A stretch of 5,271 bases of DNA from Hyphomicrobiaceae bacterium UBA2767 (GTDB lineage Bacteria; Pseudomonadota; Alphaproteobacteria; Rhizobiales; Methyloligellaceae). Below are positions 1 to 5,271 of the stretch, piece after piece. The first letter of the stretch is position 1; every line of letters begins with the position of its first letter. A program made the position numbers and the translations under genes. The stretch spans positions 1-5,271 of the forward strand of contig DEIT01000210.1 of NCBI GenBank assembly GCA_002352635.1, in the 5' to 3' direction. The notes beneath the pieces are model-generated. The model searched no databases, had not been told where the DNA came from, and saw only the letters and a list, made by a program, of their open reading frames with translations.

Positions 1-74
1 ATGATCAGGAAGGTGAAGTGCTGGACGAACAGGCGGCACCCGAAGATACGCCTCTGCAAAAGGTGGCGGCGTAA
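1..74 (+). CDS. 3' end of an unidentified gene (partial, cut by the window edge)
   Basis: The frame whose first complete codon starts at base 3 is open from the window edge to a TAA at 72-74. It encodes a 23-residue tail rich in acidic and small residues, beginning DQEGEVLDEQ and ending LQKVAA. An acidic, proline- and alanine-containing tail is common at the C-terminus of alphaproteobacterial proteins, and its codons look like those of the neighbours. The stop lies 22 bases from the convergent recR stop, a normal spacing for converging genes. Too little is present to name a family, so no function is proposed. The minus strand is also open from base 93 to the edge (see rejected items), but that reading has more A/T-ending codons and no well-spaced ribosome binding site. 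The call is an inference from an open frame, composition and spacing. Confidence 0.5.
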   Translation, partial: DQEGEVLDEQAAPEDTPLQKVAA

Positions 75-96
75 CAGCGGTCATCGCTTCCATAAG

Positions 97-702
97 TTAC
101 AATGTCTTGCGTGCCTTTATGGCGGCGGCGAGCGTACCTTCATCGAGGTAGTCGAGCTCGCCGCCGACCGGGACACCGTGAGCAAGCTGAGAGATAATGA
201 CGCCGCCCGCCTCGAGCTGATCCATCAGGTAGTGTGCGGTCGACTGACCTTCGACAGTGGCGTTCAACGCCAGAAGGACTTCCTTTACGTCATCTGAGTT
301 CGCGCGGGCTATCAGTTCGGCGATACTGAGCTCACCCGGTCCCACTCCATCGAGTGGCGAGAGGGTGCCTCCAAGTACGTGGTAGCGGCCTTTGATGACA
401 CTGGCGCGCTCCAGCGCCCAAAGATCGGCAACCTCCTCCACCACACAAATGAGTGAGGGGTCCCGGCGCGGGTCCACGCAGATGGTACACGGACTTGCCG
501 TATCCACATTGCCGCAGGTTTCGCACACGACGATTTTGTCACGCACTTCCACCATCGCCGCAGCCAGCGGGGACAAGAGCTGATCTTTTTTCTTTATGAG
601 ATGTAGTGCCGCTCTGCGCGCCGAGCGCGGACCGAGACCGGGGAGCCGTGCAAGCAATTGAACCAACTGCTCGATTTCCGGACCAGCGACTTTACGAGAC
701 AT
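97..702 (-). CDS. recR: Recombination mediator protein RecR
   Basis: RecR works with RecO (and RecF) to load RecA onto SSB-coated single-stranded DNA at gaps during recombinational repair, in the cytoplasm. The 201-residue product has the family's usual length and domain order. An N-terminal helix-hairpin-helix shows as LPGLGPRSARRAALHL (residues 20-35). A four-cysteine zinc finger follows at C60, C63, C72 and C75. The Toprim domain starts near residue 83 and contains the acidic pair E89/E90 and the conserved YHVLGGTLSPLDGVGP (107-122). The C-terminus carries GVPVGGELDYLDEGTL, the usual RecR ending. The start ATG at 702 gives the standard N-terminus (MSRKVAGPEIEQLVQLL); only a weak purine stretch (TGGAA) precedes it. 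The gene follows the YbaB-family gene by 22 bases and is probably co-transcribed with it and dnaX. No convincing terminator hairpin with a U-run follows the TAA. No key residue is missing. Confidence 0.97.
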   Translation of the reverse strand: MSRKVAGPEIEQLVQLLARLPGLGPRSARRAALHLIKKKDQLLSPLAAAMVEVRDKIVVCETCGNVDTASPCTICVDPRRDPSLICVVEEVADLWALERASVIKGRYHVLGGTLSPLDGVGPGELSIAELIARANSDDVKEVLLALNATVEGQSTAHYLMDQLEAGGVIISQLAHGVPVGGELDYLDEGTLAAAIKARKTL

Positions 703-724
703 GGACGTGTTCCAGGGCCGGCAC

Positions 725-1045
725 TCAGAACAGTTTCATGCCGGGCGGAATGGGCAGATCGCCTGTGACCGATTTCATTTTTTCCTGAACCATCGCCTCC
801 AACTTGGATTTGGCATCGGTATGCGCTGCAACAACCAAATCTTCCAGGATTTCCGCCTCCTCCGGTTTGATTAGCGAAGCGTCGACGTCAAGTCCGGTCA
901 TGTCTCCCTTGCCGTTAAGCGTTACCGTCACGAGACCGGCGCCGGACGTGCCCTTGCACTCCAGGTCGACAAGCTCCGCTTGCATCTGCTGCATGCGCCC
1001 CTGCAACTCCTGCGCCTGCTTCATCATGTTTGAGAAATTCGCCAT
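725..1045 (-). CDS. YbaB/EbfC family nucleoid-associated DNA-binding protein
   Basis: Members of this family are small, dimeric, nucleoid-associated proteins that bind DNA with little or loose sequence preference. The gene is classically found between dnaX and recR, exactly as here. The 106-residue product shows the expected architecture. It opens with an N-terminal helix of coiled-coil character (MANFSNMMKQAQELQGRMQQ, 1-20). A central beta segment contains GLVTVTLNGKGDMTGLDVD (37-55). A C-terminal helix (about 62-93) is followed by the typical proline-containing tail GDLPIPPGMKLF. The ATG at 1045 is preceded by GAGAGG, a plausible but distant (11 bases) ribosome binding site; an ATG eight bases further upstream is in another frame. 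The spacing of 34 bases from dnaX and 22 bases to recR supports an operon. The exact role in alphaproteobacteria is not settled, so no symbol is given; ybaB or ebfC would be the usual name. Confidence 0.95.
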   Translation of the reverse strand: MANFSNMMKQAQELQGRMQQMQAELVDLECKGTSGAGLVTVTLNGKGDMTGLDVDASLIKPEEAEILEDLVVAAHTDAKSKLEAMVQEKMKSVTGDLPIPPGMKLF

Positions 1046-1079
1046 ATCGCCATTCGCCTCTCTGCAATGGGCCTTAAGC

Positions 1080-2846
1080 CTATTGATCGTTATCGCCGTC
1101 TGTGGAATCCAGTTTTCGGACGTCGTGGATTTTTGCTCCGGGGAAATATTCGAACAATTCTTTGACCGCAGGATGGTCTTTCAACTCTTCGATTTCCCTT
1201 GCCTTGCTTTCCGCCTCCTGCCTTTCGCGCACCTTGCGCTCCTCCGCTACTGTCGCTCCGCCTTTACCATCGCTTACCGCAACGATCCATTGCTCTCCGG
1301 TCCACGTTTTGAGCTTAGTCATCAATTCATTGGGCAGTGTGCGCGGAGCGCTTTCCAGCAAACTTATCTCGATATTTCGCGGCGCGAAGCGGATAAGACG
1401 GACGGCATTTTCCAGCGCGTGGCCTAGCATTGGTTCGCGCTTGTCTTCAACAAGCGAAATCACATCGGCAAAGCTCTGCAGGTCGATCCGTGCCTGTGCC
1501 GACATTGCCGTCCCGGGCGCCGTATCGACCTCTCCTGCAACAACGCGTTGCGCCTGCGCCGAACCGCTTGCACGGGCGGTGGGTGTTGATTGCGGCGCAG
1601 AAACGTTTCCGGAAGGTGCGCTGTTGCTCATTCCCTGACCGGCGTCACCGGCCGCGATCCGTGCCAGATCACTCGGCGTGGGCAGTTCCGCCATATAGGC
1701 GAGACGAACCAGTACCATTTCAGCCGCCGCCAAGGGGCGCGGGGCGGAATTCGCCTCCTCAAGTCCCTTGAGCAATACCTGCCATGCTCGGGTGAGAAGC
1801 CCCATATCGAGGCGTTCCGCCAGAGTTTCGGCGTGAGAACGTTCAGCCTCACTCAGAGTGGGATCACCAGCGTCCTTGCCGGCCGCCGCGATGCGTGTCA
1901 CCACATGGACCGACTCAGCCAGATCGCTCAAAATCTGCACCGGTTCTGCGCCTTCCTCATAAAGTGCACGCAGACTTTCCAACGCCTCCTTCGCATTGCC
2001 ATTGAAAAGCGTCTCAAGCAGCTCGAACACGCGCGTTCGATCGGCCAGCCCAAGCATGGCGCGCACGTCCGATCCTGCGATAGTGTCGCTGGCATGGGCG
2101 ATCGCCTGATCGAGAATGGAAAGCCCGTCGCGGACGGACCCTTCCGCGGCACGCGCGATCAATGTCAGCGCGTCATCGTCGACCTTTTTCTTCTCGAGAC
2201 CGGCAATCTTCGCAAAATGATCACGCAGCATCTCGACGTCAACGCGGCGCAGGTCGAACCGCTGACAGCGCGACAGGACGGTCACCGGGACTTTGCGTAT
2301 CTCCGTCGTCGCGAAGATAAATCGGACATGGTCCGGAGGCTCCTCGAGCGTCTTCAGCAGTCCATTGAAGGCCGCCTTCGAAAGCATGTGCACTTCATCG
2401 ATGATGTAAACCTTCATGCGCGCCGAAATGGGCTTGTAGCGCGCGCTTTCAATAAGCTCACGGATATCATCGATACCGGTGTGCGAAGCCGCATCCATTT
2501 CGAGCACGTCCACGTGACGCGATTCCATGATCGCTTCGCAATGGAGCCCCATCTCTTTCATGTCGATGGAGGGCCCGTCCACGCCGTCAATCTCATAGTT
2601 GAGGGCGCGGGCCAGTATTCGCGCGGTCGTGGTCTTGCCGACGCCTCGCACCCCAGTAAGCATATAAGCCTGCGCGATACGACCCAACGCAAAGGCGTTG
2701 GTGAGCGTTCGCACCATCGCCTGTTGCCCGATCAGTTCCTCGAACGTCCCCGGCCTGTACTTGCGCGCGAGCACGGCGTAGGCGCTTCCGGCCTGCTCGG
2801 GGGATTTCTCCTTGGAGCTTGAGCTGTCTTTCCGCTTGGCCATCAT
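1080..2846 (-). CDS. dnaX: DNA polymerase III subunit tau/gamma
   Basis: DnaX is the ATPase motor of the clamp loader. It opens the beta clamp with delta and delta' and, through the tau C-terminus, tethers the polymerase core and helicase. Numbering from ATG 2846 (588 residues), the AAA+ module shows Walker A GVRGVGKTT (65-73), Walker B YIIDEVHML (147-155; D150, E151), sensor 1 FATTE (178-182), the SRC arginine finger (R193) and sensor 2 GSVRDG (R239). The zinc module is degenerate: only C103 of the usual four cysteines remains. The collar domain spans about 260-390. A linker rich in Ser, Ala, Pro, Thr and Gly covers about 401-450. The C-terminal tau domain ends with a charged helix and FEYFPGAKIHDVRKL (566-580). 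The frame is open upstream to an ATG at 2918, but that start lies inside the SRP RNA, so it is rejected. Start 2846 or the adjacent ATG at 2843 fits best; the ribosome binding site is weak (GCAGAG). Confidence 0.95.
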   Translation of the reverse strand: MMAKRKDSSSSKEKSPEQAGSAYAVLARKYRPGTFEELIGQQAMVRTLTNAFALGRIAQAYMLTGVRGVGKTTTARILARALNYEIDGVDGPSIDMKEMGLHCEAIMESRHVDVLEMDAASHTGIDDIRELIESARYKPISARMKVYIIDEVHMLSKAAFNGLLKTLEEPPDHVRFIFATTEIRKVPVTVLSRCQRFDLRRVDVEMLRDHFAKIAGLEKKKVDDDALTLIARAAEGSVRDGLSILDQAIAHASDTIAGSDVRAMLGLADRTRVFELLETLFNGNAKEALESLRALYEEGAEPVQILSDLAESVHVVTRIAAAGKDAGDPTLSEAERSHAETLAERLDMGLLTRAWQVLLKGLEEANSAPRPLAAAEMVLVRLAYMAELPTPSDLARIAAGDAGQGMSNSAPSGNVSAPQSTPTARASGSAQAQRVVAGEVDTAPGTAMSAQARIDLQSFADVISLVEDKREPMLGHALENAVRLIRFAPRNIEISLLESAPRTLPNELMTKLKTWTGEQWIVAVSDGKGGATVAEERKVRERQEAESKAREIEELKDHPAVKELFEYFPGAKIHDVRKLDSTDGDNDQ

Positions 2847-2903
2847 ATCAACTCTGCGGGAACCGGCCGGGGCAACGGCAGGCATAAGTCGGTGAAAGGT
2901 GGG

Positions 2904-3000
2904 AGGCTGGACGTGCAACCCGCGCCGAACTCGTTAGGGCTGCTTCCTTCCGGATCTGACCCGGTTGGCGAGAGACACGTCTGCCGCCAACCTCCCAGCC
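2904..3000 (-). ncRNA. ffs: Signal recognition particle RNA, bacterial small (4.5S) type
   Basis: This RNA binds Ffh to form the SRP, which carries ribosomes translating membrane proteins to FtsY at the inner membrane. The diagnostic Ffh-binding hairpin is at 2961-2938 on the minus strand: GGTCAGA followed by TCCGGAAGGAAGCAGCC. It contains the GGAA tetraloop (2951-2948) closed by TCC/GGA, and the internal loop with AGCA. The ends pair as GGCUGG (3000-2995) with CCAGCC (2910-2905), closing a rod of about 97 nucleotides, the usual bacterial small size. Further rod pairing is ACGUG/CACGU and CAACC/GGUUG. The ends are inferred from pairing and could shift by a few bases; the 3' side may run on through UCCCACC. 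A promoter-like sequence lies just upstream. dnaX starts 57 bases downstream on the same strand, so some read-through is possible. No clear terminator with a U-run is seen. Confidence 0.93.
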
Positions 3001-3002
3001 CC

Positions 3003-3033
3003 GTTATATCAGGTTAAAAGGCTACGCTGGCAA
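3003..3033 (-). promoter_or_regulatory. Putative promoter of the SRP RNA gene
   Basis: On the minus strand, TTGCCA (3033-3028) resembles a sigma-70 type -35 box. It is followed by the overlapping -10 candidates GATATA (3010-3005, spacing 17) and TATAAC (3008-3003, closer to consensus but spacing 19). Either would put transcription initiation close to the predicted 5' end of the SRP RNA at about 3000. The match is moderate and rests on position as much as on sequence. The spacer also separates the RNA from divergent nudC. Confidence 0.5.
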
Positions 3034-3133
3034 GTGTTGCTGCGCCTTTTGGGGACAAACGGAAATACTATTCACCACCAACGGACCTTGTATGACATGC
3101 GCGGGTGGTATCCTATTGCGCCCGGCCTCGAGC

Positions 3134-3140
3134 AGGAAGA
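3134..3140 (+). promoter_or_regulatory. Ribosome binding site of nudC
   Basis: AGGAAGA sits 8 to 9 bases before the ATG at 3149 and is the clearest Shine-Dalgarno sequence in the window. It decides the start of nudC in favour of 3149 over the next in-frame ATG (codon 23, at 3215). Confidence 0.7.
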
Positions 3141-3148
3141 TTTGAGAA

Positions 3149-4111
3149 ATGGACGCGCCCAATCAAAATAGTTTTCCCCGCCCACGTATTGGCTCCGAAC
3201 GCACTCTCAACCGGATGGCGGAGAAGCGCGCTGACAAGGACTGGGTCGCGGAGCGACTGGGGCGGGAAACGAGCCGCTTTCTGCTACTCACGGATTTGTC
3301 GCTCGCGGTGGATTCCAATACAGACAAGAGCGAGACAAACCTGCGCTGGCATACGCGGAAAGAGATTGAAAAGCTTACCGCCGATATCGACACGGCGTAC
3401 TTGCTGGGATGCGACGCGGACGACCGGGCGGTTTTCGCCGTTTCACTCAGCCCCGCGCAAGCAGTGGCCGCGCCCGGCGGTATTGATGCGCTTAAACCGC
3501 TCGTTGATCTGAGATCGCTGGCAATGCAGGAAGCGCTTTCCCCGGAAGATCTTTCTCTTGCAGCGGTGGGCCGCGCCCTGGCTGCATGGCACGCGACGAC
3601 GAAATGCTGCGGGCGCTGCGGCGGACATACGCGCAGTCGCGACGCCGGATGGCGACGCAAATGCTGGGCCTGCGGTCAGGAGTTCTTCCCGCGTGCCGAC
3701 CCCGCAATCATTGTGCTCATAACCGACGGAGAGCGTTGCTTGCTCGGCCACCACAAGCGCTACGCGCACAAATTCTATTCGACTCTCGCTGGGTTCGTTG
3801 AGCCTGGTGAAGACATCGAAGCCTGCGTGCGCCGCGAAATGCGCGAGGAAACCGGCATCACAATCGGCGAAGTGACTTACATGGCGAGCCAGCCCTGGCC
3901 GTTCCCGCATCTGCTTATGGTCGGGTGCTGGGCTGAGGCGTTAACAACCGAACTCACATTGGAGGAAGAGGAACTTCACGATGCGCGTTGGTTCACACGC
4001 GACGACGTGCTCCAGATGATGGCCGGGGAGCACCCGGAAGGCTTTTCCGTACCCGGCAACCATTCCATCGCGCATTCGCTCATCATGAGTTTTGTGGAAA
4101 AAGACAAGTGA
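3149..4111 (+). CDS. nudC: NudC-type NAD(+)/NADH diphosphatase (zinc-ribbon Nudix hydrolase)
   Basis: NudC enzymes hydrolyse the pyrophosphate of NADH or NAD+ to NMN(H) and AMP, and remove NAD caps from the 5' end of RNA, in the cytoplasm. The 320-residue product has an N-terminal NudC-like region (about 40-145) and then a zinc ribbon with C154, C157, C172 and C175. The catalytic Nudix box spans 215-237, matching G-x5-E-x7-RE-U-x-EE-x-G-U: G215, E221, R229-E230, E233-E234, G236. The NAD(H)-specific signature SQPWPFP follows at 247-253. Its usual final serine (SQPWPFPxS) is leucine here (L255). The protein is longer than the E. coli enzyme (257 residues), mostly through the N-terminus, as I recall for alphaproteobacterial members. 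The gene stands alone on the plus strand, divergent from the SRP RNA and convergent with pheA 37 bases away. No good promoter was found; TTGTAT (3088-3093) is a weak -35 candidate. Confidence 0.93.
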   Translation: MDAPNQNSFPRPRIGSERTLNRMAEKRADKDWVAERLGRETSRFLLLTDLSLAVDSNTDKSETNLRWHTRKEIEKLTADIDTAYLLGCDADDRAVFAVSLSPAQAVAAPGGIDALKPLVDLRSLAMQEALSPEDLSLAAVGRALAAWHATTKCCGRCGGHTRSRDAGWRRKCWACGQEFFPRADPAIIVLITDGERCLLGHHKRYAHKFYSTLAGFVEPGEDIEACVRREMREETGITIGEVTYMASQPWPFPHLLMVGCWAEALTTELTLEEEELHDARWFTRDDVLQMMAGEHPEGFSVPGNHSIAHSLIMSFVEKDK

Positions 4112-4148
4112 CCGGGATCAACTTACGCGGATCTACCGAATATCACCT

Positions 4149-5042
4149 CTATCGCATCTGGGTTGCGTGCTGAGGCAGTGCCGCCAGAGCTGCAAGTTCC
4201 TCACGGTACGGACTTGCCGGATAGGTGCCCAGCACCTTTACTTCGGAGGAGAAAAAGGAGAGCTCTTCCAATGCCAGCCTGACATTGCGGTCGCTCGGAT
4301 GACCCTCGATATCCGCATGAAACATGGTCGCGTTAAACGTACCTTCAAGCTGGTAGGACTCAAGCTTGGTCATGTTCACGCCGTTGGTCGCAAACCCGCC
4401 CAATGCCTTGTAGAGAGCCGCCGGCACGTTCCGCACGCGGAATATGAATGTGGTGACAACCGAACCGACGCTCTGCTCTGCATCGTCGGGCTCCGCCGAA
4501 AGCACCACAAAGCGTGTGGTATTGTGAGTCGCGTCCTCAATGTCGCTTTTCAGGATTTCCAGGCCGTAGAATTCCGCCGCAAGTTTCGTGGCAATTGCCG
4601 CCTGCGTCGCATCTCCCCCTTCGCTCACGATGCGTGCTGAACCTGCGGTATCCGCCTCGCGCACGGCCTTGAGACCGAGTTCCTGAATGATTTTCCGGCA
4701 CTGCCCAAGCGCATGCGTATGACTCAGCACACTCTTCAACTGGTCCATGGTCGTGCCGGGCAACCCGAGAAGCTGATGATGAATCCTCTCAAAATGCTCC
4801 CCGACGATGAAAAGTTCCGCTTCGGGCAGCAAATGATGAATATCAGCCACCCGGCCAGCCACAGAATTTTCAATCGGAATCATTGCATATTTGGCCTGTC
4901 CTGATTTCACCGCGGCAAGCGCGTCCTCGAAGGTCGGACTAGCAAGCGGTTCCATGCCCGGATAGGCATGCAGGCAGGCAGCGTGCGAATTCGCACCGGT
5001 CTCGCCCTGGAAGGCGATTGTTTTCTCATTTTGATCAGCCAT
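4149..5042 (-). CDS. pheA: Prephenate dehydratase (monofunctional, with ACT regulatory domain)
   Basis: This enzyme decarboxylates and dehydrates prephenate to phenylpyruvate, the step committing chorismate-derived carbon to phenylalanine, in the cytoplasm. The 297-residue product begins with the catalytic two-lobed domain: FQGETGANSH (11-20), the conserved PIENS (56-60) and HNTTRF (173-178), which holds the catalytic Thr-Arg-Phe triad T176-R177-F178. An ACT domain follows at about 196-275, with VPAALYKALGGF (206-217) and LESYQ (227-231). The ACT domain binds phenylalanine for feedback inhibition in studied members; ESRP is the usual motif where ESYQ stands here. No chorismate mutase domain is present, so this is the short monofunctional form. 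The ATG at 5042 gives the normal N-terminus; the ribosome binding site is weak (GGTGA, four bases before the start). It lies 72 bases downstream of kdsB on the same strand and may share its transcript. Confidence 0.96.
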   Translation of the reverse strand: MADQNEKTIAFQGETGANSHAACLHAYPGMEPLASPTFEDALAAVKSGQAKYAMIPIENSVAGRVADIHHLLPEAELFIVGEHFERIHHQLLGLPGTTMDQLKSVLSHTHALGQCRKIIQELGLKAVREADTAGSARIVSEGGDATQAAIATKLAAEFYGLEILKSDIEDATHNTTRFVVLSAEPDDAEQSVGSVVTTFIFRVRNVPAALYKALGGFATNGVNMTKLESYQLEGTFNATMFHADIEGHPSDRNVRLALEELSFFSSEVKVLGTYPASPYREELAALAALPQHATQMR

Positions 5043-5114
5043 GGTTCACCGATGCCATGAATTGCAGGTCTGCGACAATTTCGGGAACGAAAACGCGAAA
5101 GACCCCTAACGGCC
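5043..5114 (-). other. kdsB-pheA intergenic spacer
   Basis: These 72 bases separate the kdsB stop from the pheA start. They hold a small inverted repeat, TTTCG/CGAAA around a four-base loop (5079-5092), without a following U-run, so it is too weak to call a terminator. I see no good sigma-70 promoter for pheA in them. No small gene is apparent. Confidence 0.4.
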
Positions 5115-5271
5115 TCATGACGCAAGCAACGCGCGCGCCCGTTCAAGGTCGGCGGGAGTATCGACGCCGACCGGTACGGTGTCAACGAGCGCCACATCAA
5201 TGCGCATGCCGGCTTCAAGGGCGCGCAACTGCTCCAGCTTCTCGCGCATTTCAAGCTCCGAACGCGGCAGC
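5115..5271 (-). CDS. kdsB: 3-deoxy-manno-octulosonate cytidylyltransferase, C-terminal part (cut by the window edge)
   Basis: KdsB joins CTP and Kdo to give CMP-Kdo, the activated sugar for the inner core of lipopolysaccharide, in the cytoplasm. Only the last 51 codons and the TGA (5117-5115) are inside the window. The tail is highly characteristic of the family: LPRSELEMREKLEQLRALEA, then GMRIDVALVDT, then VPVGVDTPADLERARALL. The L-E-x-R-E-K-L-E-Q-L-R-A-L-E and G-V-D-T-x-x-D-L-E-x-A-R patterns are the usual KdsB C-terminus. The frame was read directly from the minus strand; another frame over the same bases is a longer ORF but is a shadow. Because Kdo is a lipopolysaccharide component, the gene implies a Gram-negative outer membrane. 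The N-terminal nucleotide-binding part is outside the window. Confidence 0.93.
   Translation of the reverse strand, partial: LPRSELEMREKLEQLRALEAGMRIDVALVDTVPVGVDTPADLERARALLAS

Noticed and set aside
1..93. Minus-strand open frame from ATG 93 or 84 running off the left edge (MEAMTAVTPPPFAEAYLRV)
   Set aside because: It starts just after the recR stop, but the only purine run is too close to the second ATG, the codons are less GC-rich at third positions, and the plus-strand reading gives a more natural protein tail. It remains possible.
1..297. Plus-strand 98-codon frame from base 1
   Set aside because: Most of it is antisense to recR, and its product is an Arg/Cys-rich sequence with no family features.
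586..591. Run of six A (minus strand) in recR as a slippage site
   Set aside because: It encodes ordinary lysines (IKKKD) in a complete recR frame. No shifted product makes sense and no supporting structure was seen.
2184..2194. A-rich stretch (minus strand GAAGAAAAAGG) as a dnaX frameshift site
   Set aside because: In the dnaX frame it reads AAG AAA AAG, so the heptamer is G AAA AAG and not A AAA AAG. It also lies near residue 220, within the AAA+ region, where a shift would not make a gamma-like protein.
1590..2822. A 410-codon plus-strand open frame opposite dnaX
   Set aside because: It lies wholly antisense to a certain dnaX, its product shows no recognisable domain, and it is rich in Arg, His and Gln as expected for the reverse complement of a GC-rich gene.
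3049..3071. nudC promoter using TTGGGG and TACTAT
   Set aside because: The two boxes are only 11 bases apart, too close for a sigma-70 promoter.
2965..3171. A 68-codon plus-strand frame across the SRP RNA and the nudC spacer
   Set aside because: It begins antisense to the SRP RNA and ends inside nudC in another frame, with no ribosome binding site or recognisable product.
4112..4148. Bidirectional terminator between nudC and pheA
   Set aside because: Two GATC elements can be drawn into a weak imperfect stem, but there is no strong hairpin and no T-run on either strand.
4907..5254. A 115-codon minus-strand frame across the kdsB-pheA junction
   Set aside because: It overlaps kdsB and pheA in another frame. 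The kdsB frame has a clear family match and this one does not.

Overview
This window is a chromosomal housekeeping region from an alphaproteobacterium, most likely of the order Hyphomicrobiales (Rhizobiales). Several things point there: a DnaX that lacks three of the four usual zinc-module cysteines, a PheA whose ACT domain reads LESYQ where other groups have ESRP, an SRP RNA directly upstream of dnaX, and a moderately high GC content that looks even across the window. I recognise the order kdsB-pheA-nudC-ffs-dnaX-ybaB-recR as typical of that order from memory, not from a search. I see no mobile element, CRISPR array, tRNA, rRNA or phage gene, and no sign of horizontal transfer.

Layout from left to right. 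The first 74 bases hold the 3' end of an unidentified plus-strand gene. It converges on a minus-strand block, given here in transcription order: SRP RNA (ffs, about 3000-2904), dnaX (2846-1080), a YbaB/EbfC-family nucleoid protein gene (1045-725) and recR (702-97). The three protein genes are separated by only 34 and 22 bases and look like one operon. The SRP RNA lies 57 bases upstream of dnaX on the same strand and appears to have its own promoter. A 148-base divergent spacer (3001-3148) separates it from nudC (3149-4111, plus strand), a zinc-ribbon Nudix hydrolase. nudC converges, across 37 bases, on pheA (prephenate dehydratase, 5042-4149, minus strand). Upstream of pheA is the 3' end of kdsB (5271-5115, minus strand, cut by the window edge).

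Functionally, dnaX, ybaB and recR are the classic replication and repair trio: clamp-loader subunit, DNA-binding nucleoid protein and RecFOR mediator. The SRP RNA serves co-translational membrane targeting. nudC acts on NADH or NAD-capped RNA, pheA makes phenylpyruvate for phenylalanine, and kdsB activates Kdo for lipopolysaccharide. No stretch longer than 150 bases is without a gene.

No new system is evident. The points worth a second look are small: a false upstream start that would extend dnaX into the SRP RNA, two mutually exclusive folds in the SRP RNA, the degenerate DnaX zinc module without any frameshift signal, a changed residue in the NudC signature, and a possible 17-codon leader in front of nudC.
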